Positions 1 to 6,751 of a stretch of DNA of 10,072 nt are shown one piece after another (the stretch's first letter is position 1; the number at the start of each line of letters is the position of its first letter). The notes under the pieces are model-generated. The model was not told the origin of the DNA. It made no database searches and saw only the letters and a program-made list of their open reading frames with translations. Location of the stretch: NCBI GenBank assembly GCA_050944055.1, contig JBMNQI010000070.1:1-10072 (forward strand). Direction: 5' to 3'. The position numbers were made by a program, and so were the translations under genes. This stretch comes from JBMNQI01 sp050944055 (GTDB taxonomy: Bacteria > Bacillota > Clostridia > Oscillospirales > Oscillospiraceae).

Positions 1-27
1 AAGCACCATTTTCCAAAGAGACTTCAT
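1..27 (-). CDS. Start of probable ABC-2 type permease (partial, runs off window)
   Basis: Only nine codons are present (MKSLWKMVL), reading leftwards off the window edge. The ATG lies 7 bases after the stop of the ABC ATPase on the same strand, with a weak GGGA directly before it. ATPases of this type are normally followed by a membrane-spanning permease, and a short basic and aromatic N-terminus is typical of such proteins. Identity is inferred from position, not from seen domains. Confidence 0.4.
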
Positions 28-34
28 TCCCAGT

Positions 35-940
35 TTATAAAGCGCGCTTATCACCGATGTCGCCTCCCCCGTAATAATGCATGAATATTTCCTCAAGGCT
101 GCGGTCTCCGGTCTCTAGGTCGGCGACTGGATAGCGCTGGAGAGCCGAGATGAGGGTATTAAGGTCCTCCCTGACTCTTACGGCGACGCGACCGTCTGAC
201 ATTAATTCGGTGTCCAGAGGCTCTTCAAGGAACTTTTTGGCGGATTCCGCGTCCCTGAACTCTATCAGGTATTTCCTGATTTGTGAGCGGCGAAGCGCAT
301 CAATCTCGTCAATTGCGACAAGGCGCCCGGCTCTGATTATGCCCACGCGGGAGCAGGTGCGCTCCACCTCTTCAAAAATATGAGAGGATATCAGTATCGT
401 CCTCCCCCGCTTTTTCTCCTGCAGTATTAGCTCGATGAAACGGTTCTGCATCAAAGGGTCGAGGCCGCTCGTAGGCTCATCCAGCACAAGCACACGCGGA
501 TCGTGCATAAATGCCGCGACTATGCCGACTTTCTGCTTCATTCCCTTGGACATGCGCCTAATACGCGCTCTGGGATCGAGCTCAAACATCTCCAGAAGCT
601 CGTTTGCACGCCCGAGCCCGTCCATTCCCCGGTACGCCGCGTAAAACCGCAGGAACTCCAGCCCGCTCATTTCGTCAATAAGGCTCATCTCGCCCGGTAT
701 ATAGCCCAGATATTTCTGAATACGCGCCGCGTCCCGGCGGCAGTCAAGCCCCCCAACGGAGCAGCTGCCCGAATCCGGCGTCAAAAAGCCCATGACGTGG
801 CGCAGGGCGGTCGTCTTGCCCGCCCCGTTCGGGCCCAGGAAACCGAACGCCTCGCCCTCCTCCACGGTAAAGCTGAGATCGAACACTCCCCGGCCCCGGC
901 CGTAATCCTTGGTAAGCTTCCTTATTTCTATATCCCCCAT
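35..940 (-). CDS. ABC transporter ATP-binding protein, ABC-2 exporter type
   Basis: A 301-residue cytoplasmic ATPase that would power a membrane permease exporting a drug, peptide or lipid. The nucleotide-binding domain is complete: Walker A GPNGAGKTT at about residues 36-44, an LSGGQ-equivalent signature MSKGMKQK at 130-137, Walker B VLVLDEP at about 150-156, D-loop SGLD at 158-161 and switch histidine H187 in SSH. The Q-loop position reads GYIPGE, with no glutamine at the usual place. A C-terminal extension of about 90 residues after the core is usual in ABC-2 ATPases (YhaQ/CcmA/BcrA-like). The ATG at 940 has AAGGAG nine bases upstream. A permease start follows within 10 bases of the stop, suggesting a two-gene operon. 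The exported substrate cannot be told from the sequence. Confidence 0.93.
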   Translation of the reverse strand: MGDIEIRKLTKDYGRGRGVFDLSFTVEEGEAFGFLGPNGAGKTTALRHVMGFLTPDSGSCSVGGLDCRRDAARIQKYLGYIPGEMSLIDEMSGLEFLRFYAAYRGMDGLGRANELLEMFELDPRARIRRMSKGMKQKVGIVAAFMHDPRVLVLDEPTSGLDPLMQNRFIELILQEKKRGRTILISSHIFEEVERTCSRVGIIRAGRLVAIDEIDALRRSQIRKYLIEFRDAESAKKFLEEPLDTELMSDGRVAVRVREDLNTLISALQRYPVADLETGDRSLEEIFMHYYGGGDIGDKRAL

Positions 941-958
941 CGGCTCACTCTCCTTATA

Positions 959-989
959 CTAATAATGGGGCAAAACTCTCAAAAGTCAA
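959..989 (-). promoter_or_regulatory. Possible promoter of the ABC ATPase gene
   Basis: On the minus strand a TTGACT (-35-like, 989..984) precedes TATTAG (-10-like, 964..959) with a 19-base spacer, which is longer than the usual 17. A start here would give a very short leader before the ribosome binding site. This is a weak match found by eye. Confidence 0.3.
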
Positions 990-1037
990 GAGGTATCAAC
1001 GCTCGATGAAAAACGAGCCCGCTCCCTAATATATAAA

Positions 1038-1066
1038 TTGTAAAAACCTTGATTTTATGATAGAAT
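1038..1066 (+). promoter_or_regulatory. Sigma-A-like promoter of the SLH protein gene
   Basis: TTGTAA at 1038-1043 and TAGAAT at 1061-1066 are separated by exactly 17 bases in an AT-rich patch, upstream of a divergently oriented gene. The implied 5' leader is about 115 bases and contains a GC-rich stretch (1116-1147) with a weak GGCGG/CCGCC pairing (1120-1124 with 1135-1139). I see no recognisable riboswitch in that leader. Confidence 0.55.
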
Positions 1067-1173
1067 ATACGAAAACAGGATATTTTTCGCAACCACACGC
1101 GTTATGATTCAAAATGGACGGCGGAAGCTCCACCCCGCCTGCCGGCGAGACTATATTTGAAAAGCATTAAAAT

Positions 1174-1180
1174 GGGAGGT
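1174..1180 (+). promoter_or_regulatory. Ribosome binding site fixing the SLH gene start
   Basis: GGGAGGT lies seven bases before ATG 1188. A GTG at 1179 in the same frame overlaps this site and so cannot use it. The ATG also places the basic Met-Lys-Arg end of the signal peptide at the N-terminus. Confidence 0.8.
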
Positions 1181-1187
1181 GCTTTCC

Positions 1188-3017
1188 ATGAAGCGACTTA
1201 CAGCCTTATTCCTCGTGCTCTGCCTTCTGACTGCGCCCGTTTTTGCCGTCGGAACATTTTCCGACATACAAAACCACTGGGCCAAGGATTATATCGAGGA
1301 CCTTGCCGAAAGAGGCATAGTCAGCGGCTTTGAGGACGGAACGGTCCTGCCCGAGAAAAACATAACCGTAGCGGAGGCGCTCACCCTCCTGGGCGGTATT
1401 TTTACAGTCGATTCCTCAGCCGCCGGATTTATTGACGAGGAATACGGTGATTATCTCGACGAGCTGCTGCCCTCCGGTTTCGGCTGGCTGAAAGGCCGCG
1501 CCGGCATCTGCCTCGCCGGCGGCGTTATAACCCGGGACGAGCTCAATTCGCTCGCGCAGTCAAATAAGCTTGGCAGCCCCATAGCGAAGGAATATCTCTG
1601 CGTTCTCTTTGTGCGCGCTATGCAGCTTGAAGACGAGGCGAGGTCCCTCGCGTCGGTTTCGCTGAGTTTCGACGACTTTGAGGATATCAATTCGTCTTAC
1701 CGGCCTTATATATACATACTCGTCTCCGAAGGCATAATAAAGGGCGATAACAACAACAACTTTACGCCGAAGCTTGCCGTAACGCGGGCCGTCGCCTTTA
1801 CGATGCTCTCGCGCACGCTCGGCTATCTGGAAGACAACGGCGGTATGCCCGTCCTCAGTTTTGAGGAGCCGGAGGAGGAATACAGCCGTACTGAGGGCGT
1901 GCTCACCTCAATTAAGGGATACAGCATTACGCTGACCTCTCTTAACGGCGAGGCGGCAGATTATCATTACACCTCCGCAACGGCCGTCTATGTCGACGGC
2001 GTCCGCTTACCACTTTCCGAAAGCTGCCTGGGCTGCACCGCCTACATAATTTCAGACAGCGCCGGCGCGATAACGGAGCTAGGCGTCGACAGAAGCCAGA
2101 AATGGGTGCAGGGCGCCATCAATTCCGCTCAGGACTACGGGGATTCGCGAGCCATCTTCATTAAGGACCTCGCAACGGGCAGCGGATACAAATATGATGT
2201 TTCCATGTCGGCCTCCTTAAAATACGAAGGCTTGGCAGTACAGTTCAAAGCTCTCAAGTCAGGCTCCTTCATATCGGCCAAAATTTCCAACGGCCTGCTT
2301 GCCGAAATACATACATATAACGGTGATTACACGGTGACCGGGACCGTGGCCGGCATTACATACGGCACGCAGACAGTTCTTACAGTACTGACAAGCGAGG
2401 GCGTGCGCCGCGTCAGCGTAATCACCGCATCCCCGCCCGTTATCCACCGCGCTCTTAACAGAGTTAGGCTCAACGACATCAGGCTCGGCGACCATGTTAC
2501 GGTAACCGTCAATAACTGCCAGCCCTCCGTTATTGAGACGACGGCGCTGGCTCCCTCGGTGACCGGCGAGATAACCGGTATTAACTTGACTTTGGACGGC
2601 TTCTTCATATCCGTCAGGGACTCGGCGGGAATAACGCAGACTTTTGACCTCGCGTCCAACGTCGGTATAACGAGGGGCGGCGCGGAGGTCTCGGCGAGCG
2701 ATCTTGAGGTGGGCGACGAGGTTAAAATCGCGATTTTCGAAGGCGTGGTTACCGAAATCATCGTAACCTCCCCCTCGGTCCTGTCCGGCGTCCTGCAGGG
2801 GACGGTTCTGGCGCTGGATATCAGCAGACGTGAGCTCACGCTGCTTACAGAGGATTCGGCGCTTATTTACGTAAGCGTGCCGGATACGGCTCCGGTCCTG
2901 GATAAAAAGGGAGGCTCCGTCTCCCTCTCCTCGGTTGCAATCGGCCAGAGCGTGGCCATCAAGGGAGCGCGCACCGGCAGCGGCAGTTTCAGCGCAACCG
3001 AAGTGAATATGCTTTAA
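1188..3017 (+). CDS. Secreted SLH-domain protein with C-terminal beta repeats
   Basis: A 609-residue exported protein, probably held on the cell wall. Residues 1-20 form a signal peptide (basic start, leucine-rich core, cleavage after APVFA). A clear SLH domain covers about 23-70 (FSDIQNHWAKDYIEDLAERG, then VSGFEDGT) and another about 160-212 (FEDINSSYRPYIYILVSEGI, then IKGDNNNNFTP). The stretch between, about 97-145, looks like a degenerate third SLH, so a trimeric SLH unit is likely. TRAE-like positions read TVAE and TRAV. SLH domains of other Gram-positives bind pyruvylated secondary cell-wall polymer. From residue 237 on there are about five related beta-rich units of roughly 70 residues (near 237-302, 307-374, 383-452, 458-527, 532-606), each opening like G-x-(V/I)-x-x-(I/A). 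No enzyme motif is visible. The gene is monocistronic, with its own promoter. Confidence 0.85.
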   Translation: MKRLTALFLVLCLLTAPVFAVGTFSDIQNHWAKDYIEDLAERGIVSGFEDGTVLPEKNITVAEALTLLGGIFTVDSSAAGFIDEEYGDYLDELLPSGFGWLKGRAGICLAGGVITRDELNSLAQSNKLGSPIAKEYLCVLFVRAMQLEDEARSLASVSLSFDDFEDINSSYRPYIYILVSEGIIKGDNNNNFTPKLAVTRAVAFTMLSRTLGYLEDNGGMPVLSFEEPEEEYSRTEGVLTSIKGYSITLTSLNGEAADYHYTSATAVYVDGVRLPLSESCLGCTAYIISDSAGAITELGVDRSQKWVQGAINSAQDYGDSRAIFIKDLATGSGYKYDVSMSASLKYEGLAVQFKALKSGSFISAKISNGLLAEIHTYNGDYTVTGTVAGITYGTQTVLTVLTSEGVRRVSVITASPPVIHRALNRVRLNDIRLGDHVTVTVNNCQPSVIETTALAPSVTGEITGINLTLDGFFISVRDSAGITQTFDLASNVGITRGGAEVSASDLEVGDEVKIAIFEGVVTEIIVTSPSVLSGVLQGTVLALDISRRELTLLTEDSALIYVSVPDTAPVLDKKGGSVSLSSVAIGQSVAIKGARTGSGSFSATEVNML

Positions 3018-3035
3018 GCTATTATGTCTAGACAA

Positions 3036-3065
3036 AGGGCGGCCCGGAAGCATTCCGGCCGCCCT
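3036..3065. terminator. GC-rich hairpin after the SLH gene
   Basis: Arms 3036-3049 and 3053-3065 pair over 13 base pairs with one bulged C and a three-base loop. It lies 18 bases after the SLH stop. There is no good T-run on the plus side (GCTGTCAT follows). Read on the minus strand it is followed by TTTGTC, so it may act in both directions between the convergent genes. Confidence 0.55.
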
Positions 3066-3098
3066 GCTGTCATATAAGAAAACTGTCGTATCCGTTAT

Positions 3099-3129
3099 GC
3101 GCCGGACATAGTCGTAGACGCACCGGACA
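3099..3129. repeat. Short direct repeat in intergenic region
   Basis: GCGCCGGACA (3099-3108) and GCACCGGACA (3120-3129) match at 9 of 10 bases with a 21-base period. The significance is unknown; it may be chance or the trace of decayed sequence. Confidence 0.25.
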
Positions 3130-3174
3130 AAATCAGGCTCTATGTCAATAGTTGGGGTAGAGCAAAGTAGAAGC

Positions 3175-3206
3175 ATCCGGCAAGTGGTGTAAACTGCTTG
3201 CCGGAT
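3175..3206 (-). terminator. Perfect 10-bp hairpin after the flavoenzyme gene
   Basis: ATCCGGCAAG (3175-3184) and CTTGCCGGAT (3197-3206) pair perfectly around a 12-base loop. It starts 44 bases beyond the stop of the minus-strand FAD enzyme and is followed on that strand by a pyrimidine-rich GCTTCTACTTTGC. It is the best terminator candidate for that operon, although a true T-run is missing. The rest of 3018-3250 shows no gene. Confidence 0.5.
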
Positions 3207-3250
3207 TTCTATCTCGTCAAGCGGCCTTATTCATGTACAAGCGGTCCTTC

Positions 3251-4792
3251 TTATTTTGTTTTTATCCAGGCCGCAGCTTCCCTTCCGGCGCTCCGGCCGG
3301 AATACACGGTGAAGCTCATTTCCGAACCAAAATAGCAATAGGAATCGTTAAACCAGCCCGAGCACATAACGCCGGCGGCATACAGGCCGGGAATAGGCCG
3401 CCCCTTTTTGTTCATTACGCGCTGATGATTGTCTATTTTAACCCCGCCGAGGCAGGTGTCAATGCCGCTCCGGCCAAGAATCACTGTATAAGGCGCTTGT
3501 GTCAGCGGCTCCAGATAGGCGGGATTTTTCAGGAAATCGGCGTCGTAGCCCCGGGCGCAGTAGGCGTTATATTCCTCTATTGTCTTTTGCAGTACCTCGT
3601 GGTCGCAGCCGACAAATTCAGCCACCTCCTCGAGCGTCTTGCAAATCCTGGCATGGCCTCTTTCCTGCTCATATTCGATATGCGCATCCACACGTTCCCG
3701 CCAGGTCGATTCGTCCTGCCCCTTTTCCACCGGGCAGATCGTGCCGCCCAGCTTCGGCGGCGCATACAGCATACAGCCGGTGTCGTAGCGGGGCGGCAAA
3801 TAGTCGGTGCCGGCCTTGACCTTGTCGAGGTACTTCTTATCAAAAATAATAAAGCATTTTTTCCCGGGCTGGCTGTCCACGCTTACTGACATCATCCATC
3901 CGAAATCTTCGTCCAGCGGCAGGGCCTCGTTGCAGAAGCGCTCGCCGTTCTGATTGACTTTTGTGGGCTGAGGGCGGCGCATCAGCATACCAACCAGCTC
4001 GCTGGCCTGGGGATAGTGGTTGTGGGGCCCGATAAACAGTGTCCCGATACGGCCTTCCGCGGCTCCCGCCTCTTCGGCCATGATCAGCCCGTCGCCCGTA
4101 TTGTGAGGGACGTTGGCCATCACGCGAATGTCCCTGTATTCCTCAGTGGCATAGAAGCGGCGGATCAAATCCTGATTGCCGGAAATAGAACCCGTAGCCA
4201 GGATGACAGCCTCCGCATGGACAACAAGCTCTCCCTCCGGCCCTTCCGCCCGCACTCCGCAGACTCTTCCGCTATCATCCTGAAGAAGATGCCGGGCCCT
4301 GGTTTCCGTCATGATTTCCACGCCGTATTTGGCGCAGCTTTCCCGCAGGCATTTGACAATCAGCGGGCCGTGCATTTTCATAACCCACTTCTCGCCGTCC
4401 CAGAAGCCTGTGCGGTTATGGCTTGGTTTGTGTGTCGCCGGATCGGCGCTTTCGGTCGTGCAGAAAGCATATTCCAGTCCCAGGTCTTCCAGCCATTCAA
4501 AGTTTTCACCGGATTCGTTCAGCCATTTGCGCACAAGCTTCGCATCCGAGCGCCAGTTATGTACGCGCATAAGCTTTTGAAATTCCTCATCCACATCGAA
4601 ATGAACGCCGAAACGTCTCTGCGCCGGCGTGTTGAAGCCCATCATGCCGGCGCTCATCACCGTGCACCCGCCCGGGTTTTTCATTTTCTCCAGGACCAGA
4701 ATGTTTTTCACGCCGTGTTGGGCCGCCGTAATGGCCGCTGACATGCCGGCGCCCGCCGCGCCCACAATGCAAAGTTCCACGGTTTTTTCCAT
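3251..4792 (-). CDS. FAD-dependent oxidoreductase, fumarate reductase flavoprotein superfamily
   Basis: A 513-residue soluble flavoenzyme of the FAD_binding_2 type. The N-terminal dinucleotide-binding fold reads VGAAGAGMSAA at about 10-20 (the middle glycine of GxGxxG is alanine) and ends in LVLEK. Further family motifs are ATGSISGN at 199-206, HNTGDG at 230-235, NGERFCNE at 282-289 and the FAD-contacting RPIPGLYAAG at 465-474. The catalytic HTMGG of fumarate reductases is replaced by TCLGG (446-450), and the late arginine motif HGANRLGG is absent, so fumarate or succinate is unlikely as substrate. There is no signal peptide, heme motif or membrane segment, so it is cytoplasmic and needs an external electron partner. 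The start was chosen at ATG 4792, where AGGGAGA sits eight bases upstream. The open frame reaches back to 4963 but that part looks non-coding and overlaps the upstream gene remnant. Substrate unknown. Confidence 0.85.
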   Translation of the reverse strand: MEKTVELCIVGAAGAGMSAAITAAQHGVKNILVLEKMKNPGGCTVMSAGMMGFNTPAQRRFGVHFDVDEEFQKLMRVHNWRSDAKLVRKWLNESGENFEWLEDLGLEYAFCTTESADPATHKPSHNRTGFWDGEKWVMKMHGPLIVKCLRESCAKYGVEIMTETRARHLLQDDSGRVCGVRAEGPEGELVVHAEAVILATGSISGNQDLIRRFYATEEYRDIRVMANVPHNTGDGLIMAEEAGAAEGRIGTLFIGPHNHYPQASELVGMLMRRPQPTKVNQNGERFCNEALPLDEDFGWMMSVSVDSQPGKKCFIIFDKKYLDKVKAGTDYLPPRYDTGCMLYAPPKLGGTICPVEKGQDESTWRERVDAHIEYEQERGHARICKTLEEVAEFVGCDHEVLQKTIEEYNAYCARGYDADFLKNPAYLEPLTQAPYTVILGRSGIDTCLGGVKIDNHQRVMNKKGRPIPGLYAAGVMCSGWFNDSYCYFGSEMSFTVYSGRSAGREAAAWIKTK

Positions 4793-4800
4793 TGTAATTA

Positions 4801-4807
4801 TCTCCCT
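4801..4807 (-). promoter_or_regulatory. Ribosome binding site fixing the flavoenzyme start
   Basis: On the minus strand AGGGAGA precedes ATG 4792 by eight bases. This supports the 513-residue form over a 570-residue reading that begins at 4963. Confidence 0.7.
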
Positions 4808-4907
4808 GTGTGTTTTATTAAAGGAGCATATTGACGTGTTTTGCAGCGCAAGGCGTTGACTTATCTCCTTTTTTTGTTTCCTATCTGTTTCCTGCTTCGC
4901 TATACGT

Positions 4908-5471
4908 TCAGGGTGTGGCGCTTTCTCCGCCATCTGCCAGTTCATCGCCGAGCACCTTTCCAAGCGTGATGGCTATACCGATACTGATGCCCGAGGTGGG
5001 CGTTGAGTACTGTGGCCCAAAACGCCGGCCGCAGCAGTTCCCGGTGGCATACAGCCCCGGTATGGGGTCGAAGCTCTGGTTCAGAACATTCTGATATTCG
5101 TCCGTCAGCAGGCCGCCGACAGTGCAGAGCATGGGACTGAGCCGCTCGGTGGAGATTTTCTGAATATAAAGAGGCCACTTTTCCAGCGGGCGGAGCAGTT
5201 TTGCGTCTTTTCCAAAATCCTCATCACGCCCGGCACGACACAGCTCATTGTATCGTTCAATGCTTTTTTTAACGTTCTCCCGAAGCTGGCCGTCAAGGCC
5301 GGCGTTATCCAGAAGCTCTTCCATTGAGTTTCCCGCTATTATTTCCACTGCGCCTCCCAAAGCCCGGAGTTTGACGCCGCCCGGGCCTGCCGAGCGGGCC
5401 TTTTCCATGGCGTCCAGAAGCATGGCATCGTATGCGCTGTCATATCCCTCATGCGCGGGAACGGCCCAGGG
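4908..5471 (-). pseudogene. 3' remnant of a second FAD-dependent oxidoreductase
   Basis: The minus strand encodes the last 187 residues or so of a flavoenzyme paralogous to the plus-strand copy at 5464-6729. Shared blocks are GRDEDFGKDAKLLRPLEKWP (compare GRDDDFGKDPKLLTPIDKPP), the GG-(L/V)-x-TDE/TDD region, DPIPGLYATGN (compare KPIPGLFASGT) and an ending SG-x-x-IG-x-A-x-TLG. The homologous frame is open from 5471, just after an in-frame TAG at 5474..5472, and the FAD-binding N-terminus and middle domain (roughly 370 residues by family length) are absent. An ATG at 5423 could start translation but would yield only this tail. The gene ends 115 bases before the intact flavoenzyme start, so the two probably formed one operon. 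It is either a genuine truncation or one side of an assembly chimera. Confidence 0.75.
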
Positions 5472-5479
5472 CTACGCAT
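5451..5479. other. Head-to-head junction between two flavoenzyme gene fragments
   Basis: Minus-strand flavoenzyme coding sequence ends (reading upstream) by 5471, and plus-strand flavoenzyme coding sequence begins by about 5464. There is no intergenic DNA, promoter or start codon between them. A small inverted repeat, ATGCG at 5451-5455 and CGCAT at 5475-5479, brackets the point. The two paralogues are cut at different positions of the family alignment, so simple recombination between equivalent sites does not explain the joint. Confidence 0.65.
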
Positions 5480-6729
5480 ATGAAAGCCCGGAGGACTGCT
5501 ACAGTAATGTTTCAGGCTTTAAGTCCTGGCTGGGAACCTGCACCATCTTAAGCTTTAAAAAAGGCGTGCGGGAAATCATCGCCAAAGCGCAGGAACACGG
5601 CGCTAAATGGTACTGGAACCAGAGGGGACGCGTGCTTGTGCAGGAGGATGACGGCCGTGTCACCGGCTGTATTGCGGAAAGCTGCGACGAGTCCGGCAAC
5701 TACACTAAATTTCTGGCCCGCAAGGGCGTCATACTTACCGCCGGCGACTGGGGAGCCAACCATGACATGTTCGTCAACCTGTACCACGAAATTGTACAGC
5801 AGTACGAAGCCTATGGCCTGCCTACCGACAAGCTGCGCACCGCCATGGGCCGCATGGGCGACGGCCAGAAGATGGCCGTCTGGGCCGGCGGCAGCATGGA
5901 GCCGGGCCCCTACGCCAGCGTCTATCCAACAGCCTTTCCCCCCAGCATGGCCGACGACCCCCTGATGTGCTGGGGCGGCGGCATGCGCGGAACCTCGTTT
6001 CTTCGCCTCGCGGAGGACGGGCGGCGTTACTGCGACGAAGGCATAATGGGCATCTACGGCTGCGTGCACCGCAGCATACGCATGGGCCCCGGCATCTATT
6101 ACAGCGTCTACGACTCTCAATGGCCGGAGTATCTGTTCAAGCAATGCAACGAGCATTTCATGATGAACAAAAGCAACAGGGAAATCGCCGCTCTGAAGGC
6201 CTGCTTTGACCAGCTGGATAAGCTGGGATGCGCCAGAGTCGACTTCAAGCCTATGGGCAACACTGTCACTGCGGCAGACGCCGGAAAAGCCACGCATTTC
6301 TCCGCAATGTCGCTTGAGGAACTGGTTTCCCGCATGGGCCTGAAGGGCGAAACAAGGCAAAACTTCCTCGCCTCGGTAACCCGGTATAACGAGATGTGCT
6401 ATAAGGGCAGGGACGACGACTTCGGCAAGGATCCTAAACTGCTCACCCCCATCGACAAGCCGCCGTTCTACGCCTCAAAAGCTGAGATTGTCCGCCCGGA
6501 TATAGGCGTGGTGACGCTCAACGGCGTCATCACAGACGACAACCAGGCTGTTCTGGACAAGAGATTCAAGCCCATTCCGGGCCTGTTTGCCAGCGGAACC
6601 AACGGCGGAGGCAAATTCTTCATGCAGTATTCCTCGCTTCTTTCCGGTATGTGCATCGGCTCTGCCATGACTCTCGGCATGCTGGTCGGCCGGCATGTCG
6701 CCGGACTGGAAGCTCGGTATACAAAATAA
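5464..6729 (+). pseudogene. 5'-truncated FAD-dependent oxidoreductase
   Basis: About 421 residues of a fumarate-reductase-flavoprotein-like enzyme, from AQGYAYESPEDCYSN to the natural C-terminus. Visible motifs are the FAD-domain ILTAGDWGAN (about 5731-5760), MGDGQKMAVWAGG (about 5851-5895), DGRRYCDEG (about 6016-6042), KPIPGLFASGTNGGGKF near the end, and the final SGMCIGSAMTLG. The N-terminal GxGxxG FAD-binding segment, some 130-150 residues, is missing. The frame stays open upstream to an ATG at 5248, but that 72-residue extension is simply antisense of the minus-strand remnant and not family-like, so a 493-residue gene call would be misleading. HTMGG is not present, so the substrate is not expected to be fumarate. 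It stops 22 bases before the beta-helix gene, so it would have been co-transcribed with it. Without the FAD-binding fold it should be inactive. Confidence 0.75.
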
Positions 6730-6738
6730 AAATCAACG

Positions 6739-6744
6739 AAAGGA
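6739..6744 (+). promoter_or_regulatory. Ribosome binding site fixing the beta-helix gene start
   Basis: AAAGGA lies seven bases before ATG 6752. The open frame extends to an earlier ATG at 6695 inside the upstream gene, but that start has no such site and would add 19 charged residues. Confidence 0.75.
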
Positions 6745-6751
6745 CAGAAAA

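Noticed and set aside
1114..1170. A possible 18-residue leader peptide before the SLH gene
   Set aside because: There is no ribosome binding site and no regulatory codon pattern, and another overlapping short frame is equally possible.
2331..2345. A 15-base exact match with 8471-8485 (ACGGTGACCGGGACC)
   Set aside because: Both encode Thr-Val-Thr-Gly-Thr in beta-rich proteins with similar codon use, and the flanks do not match. It is probably coincidence.
2259..3176. A 305-codon minus-strand frame opposite the SLH gene
   Set aside because: It has no motif or ribosome binding site, runs through the terminator hairpin, and is antisense to clear SLH-protein repeats.
3018..3250. CRISPR array or tRNA in the convergent gap
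   Set aside because: There is only one imperfect 10-base repeat pair, and no cloverleaf or regularly spaced repeats.
4793..4963. N-terminal extension of the intact flavoenzyme back to an ATG at 4963
   Set aside because: It lacks family resemblance, overlaps the tail of the upstream remnant, and a good ribosome binding site precedes the internal ATG at 4792.
5248..6729. A continuous 493-codon plus-strand reading frame that looks like a full flavoenzyme gene
   Set aside because: The first 72 codons are the antisense of the minus-strand flavoenzyme remnant and have no family resemblance. Only the part from about 5464 is genuine.
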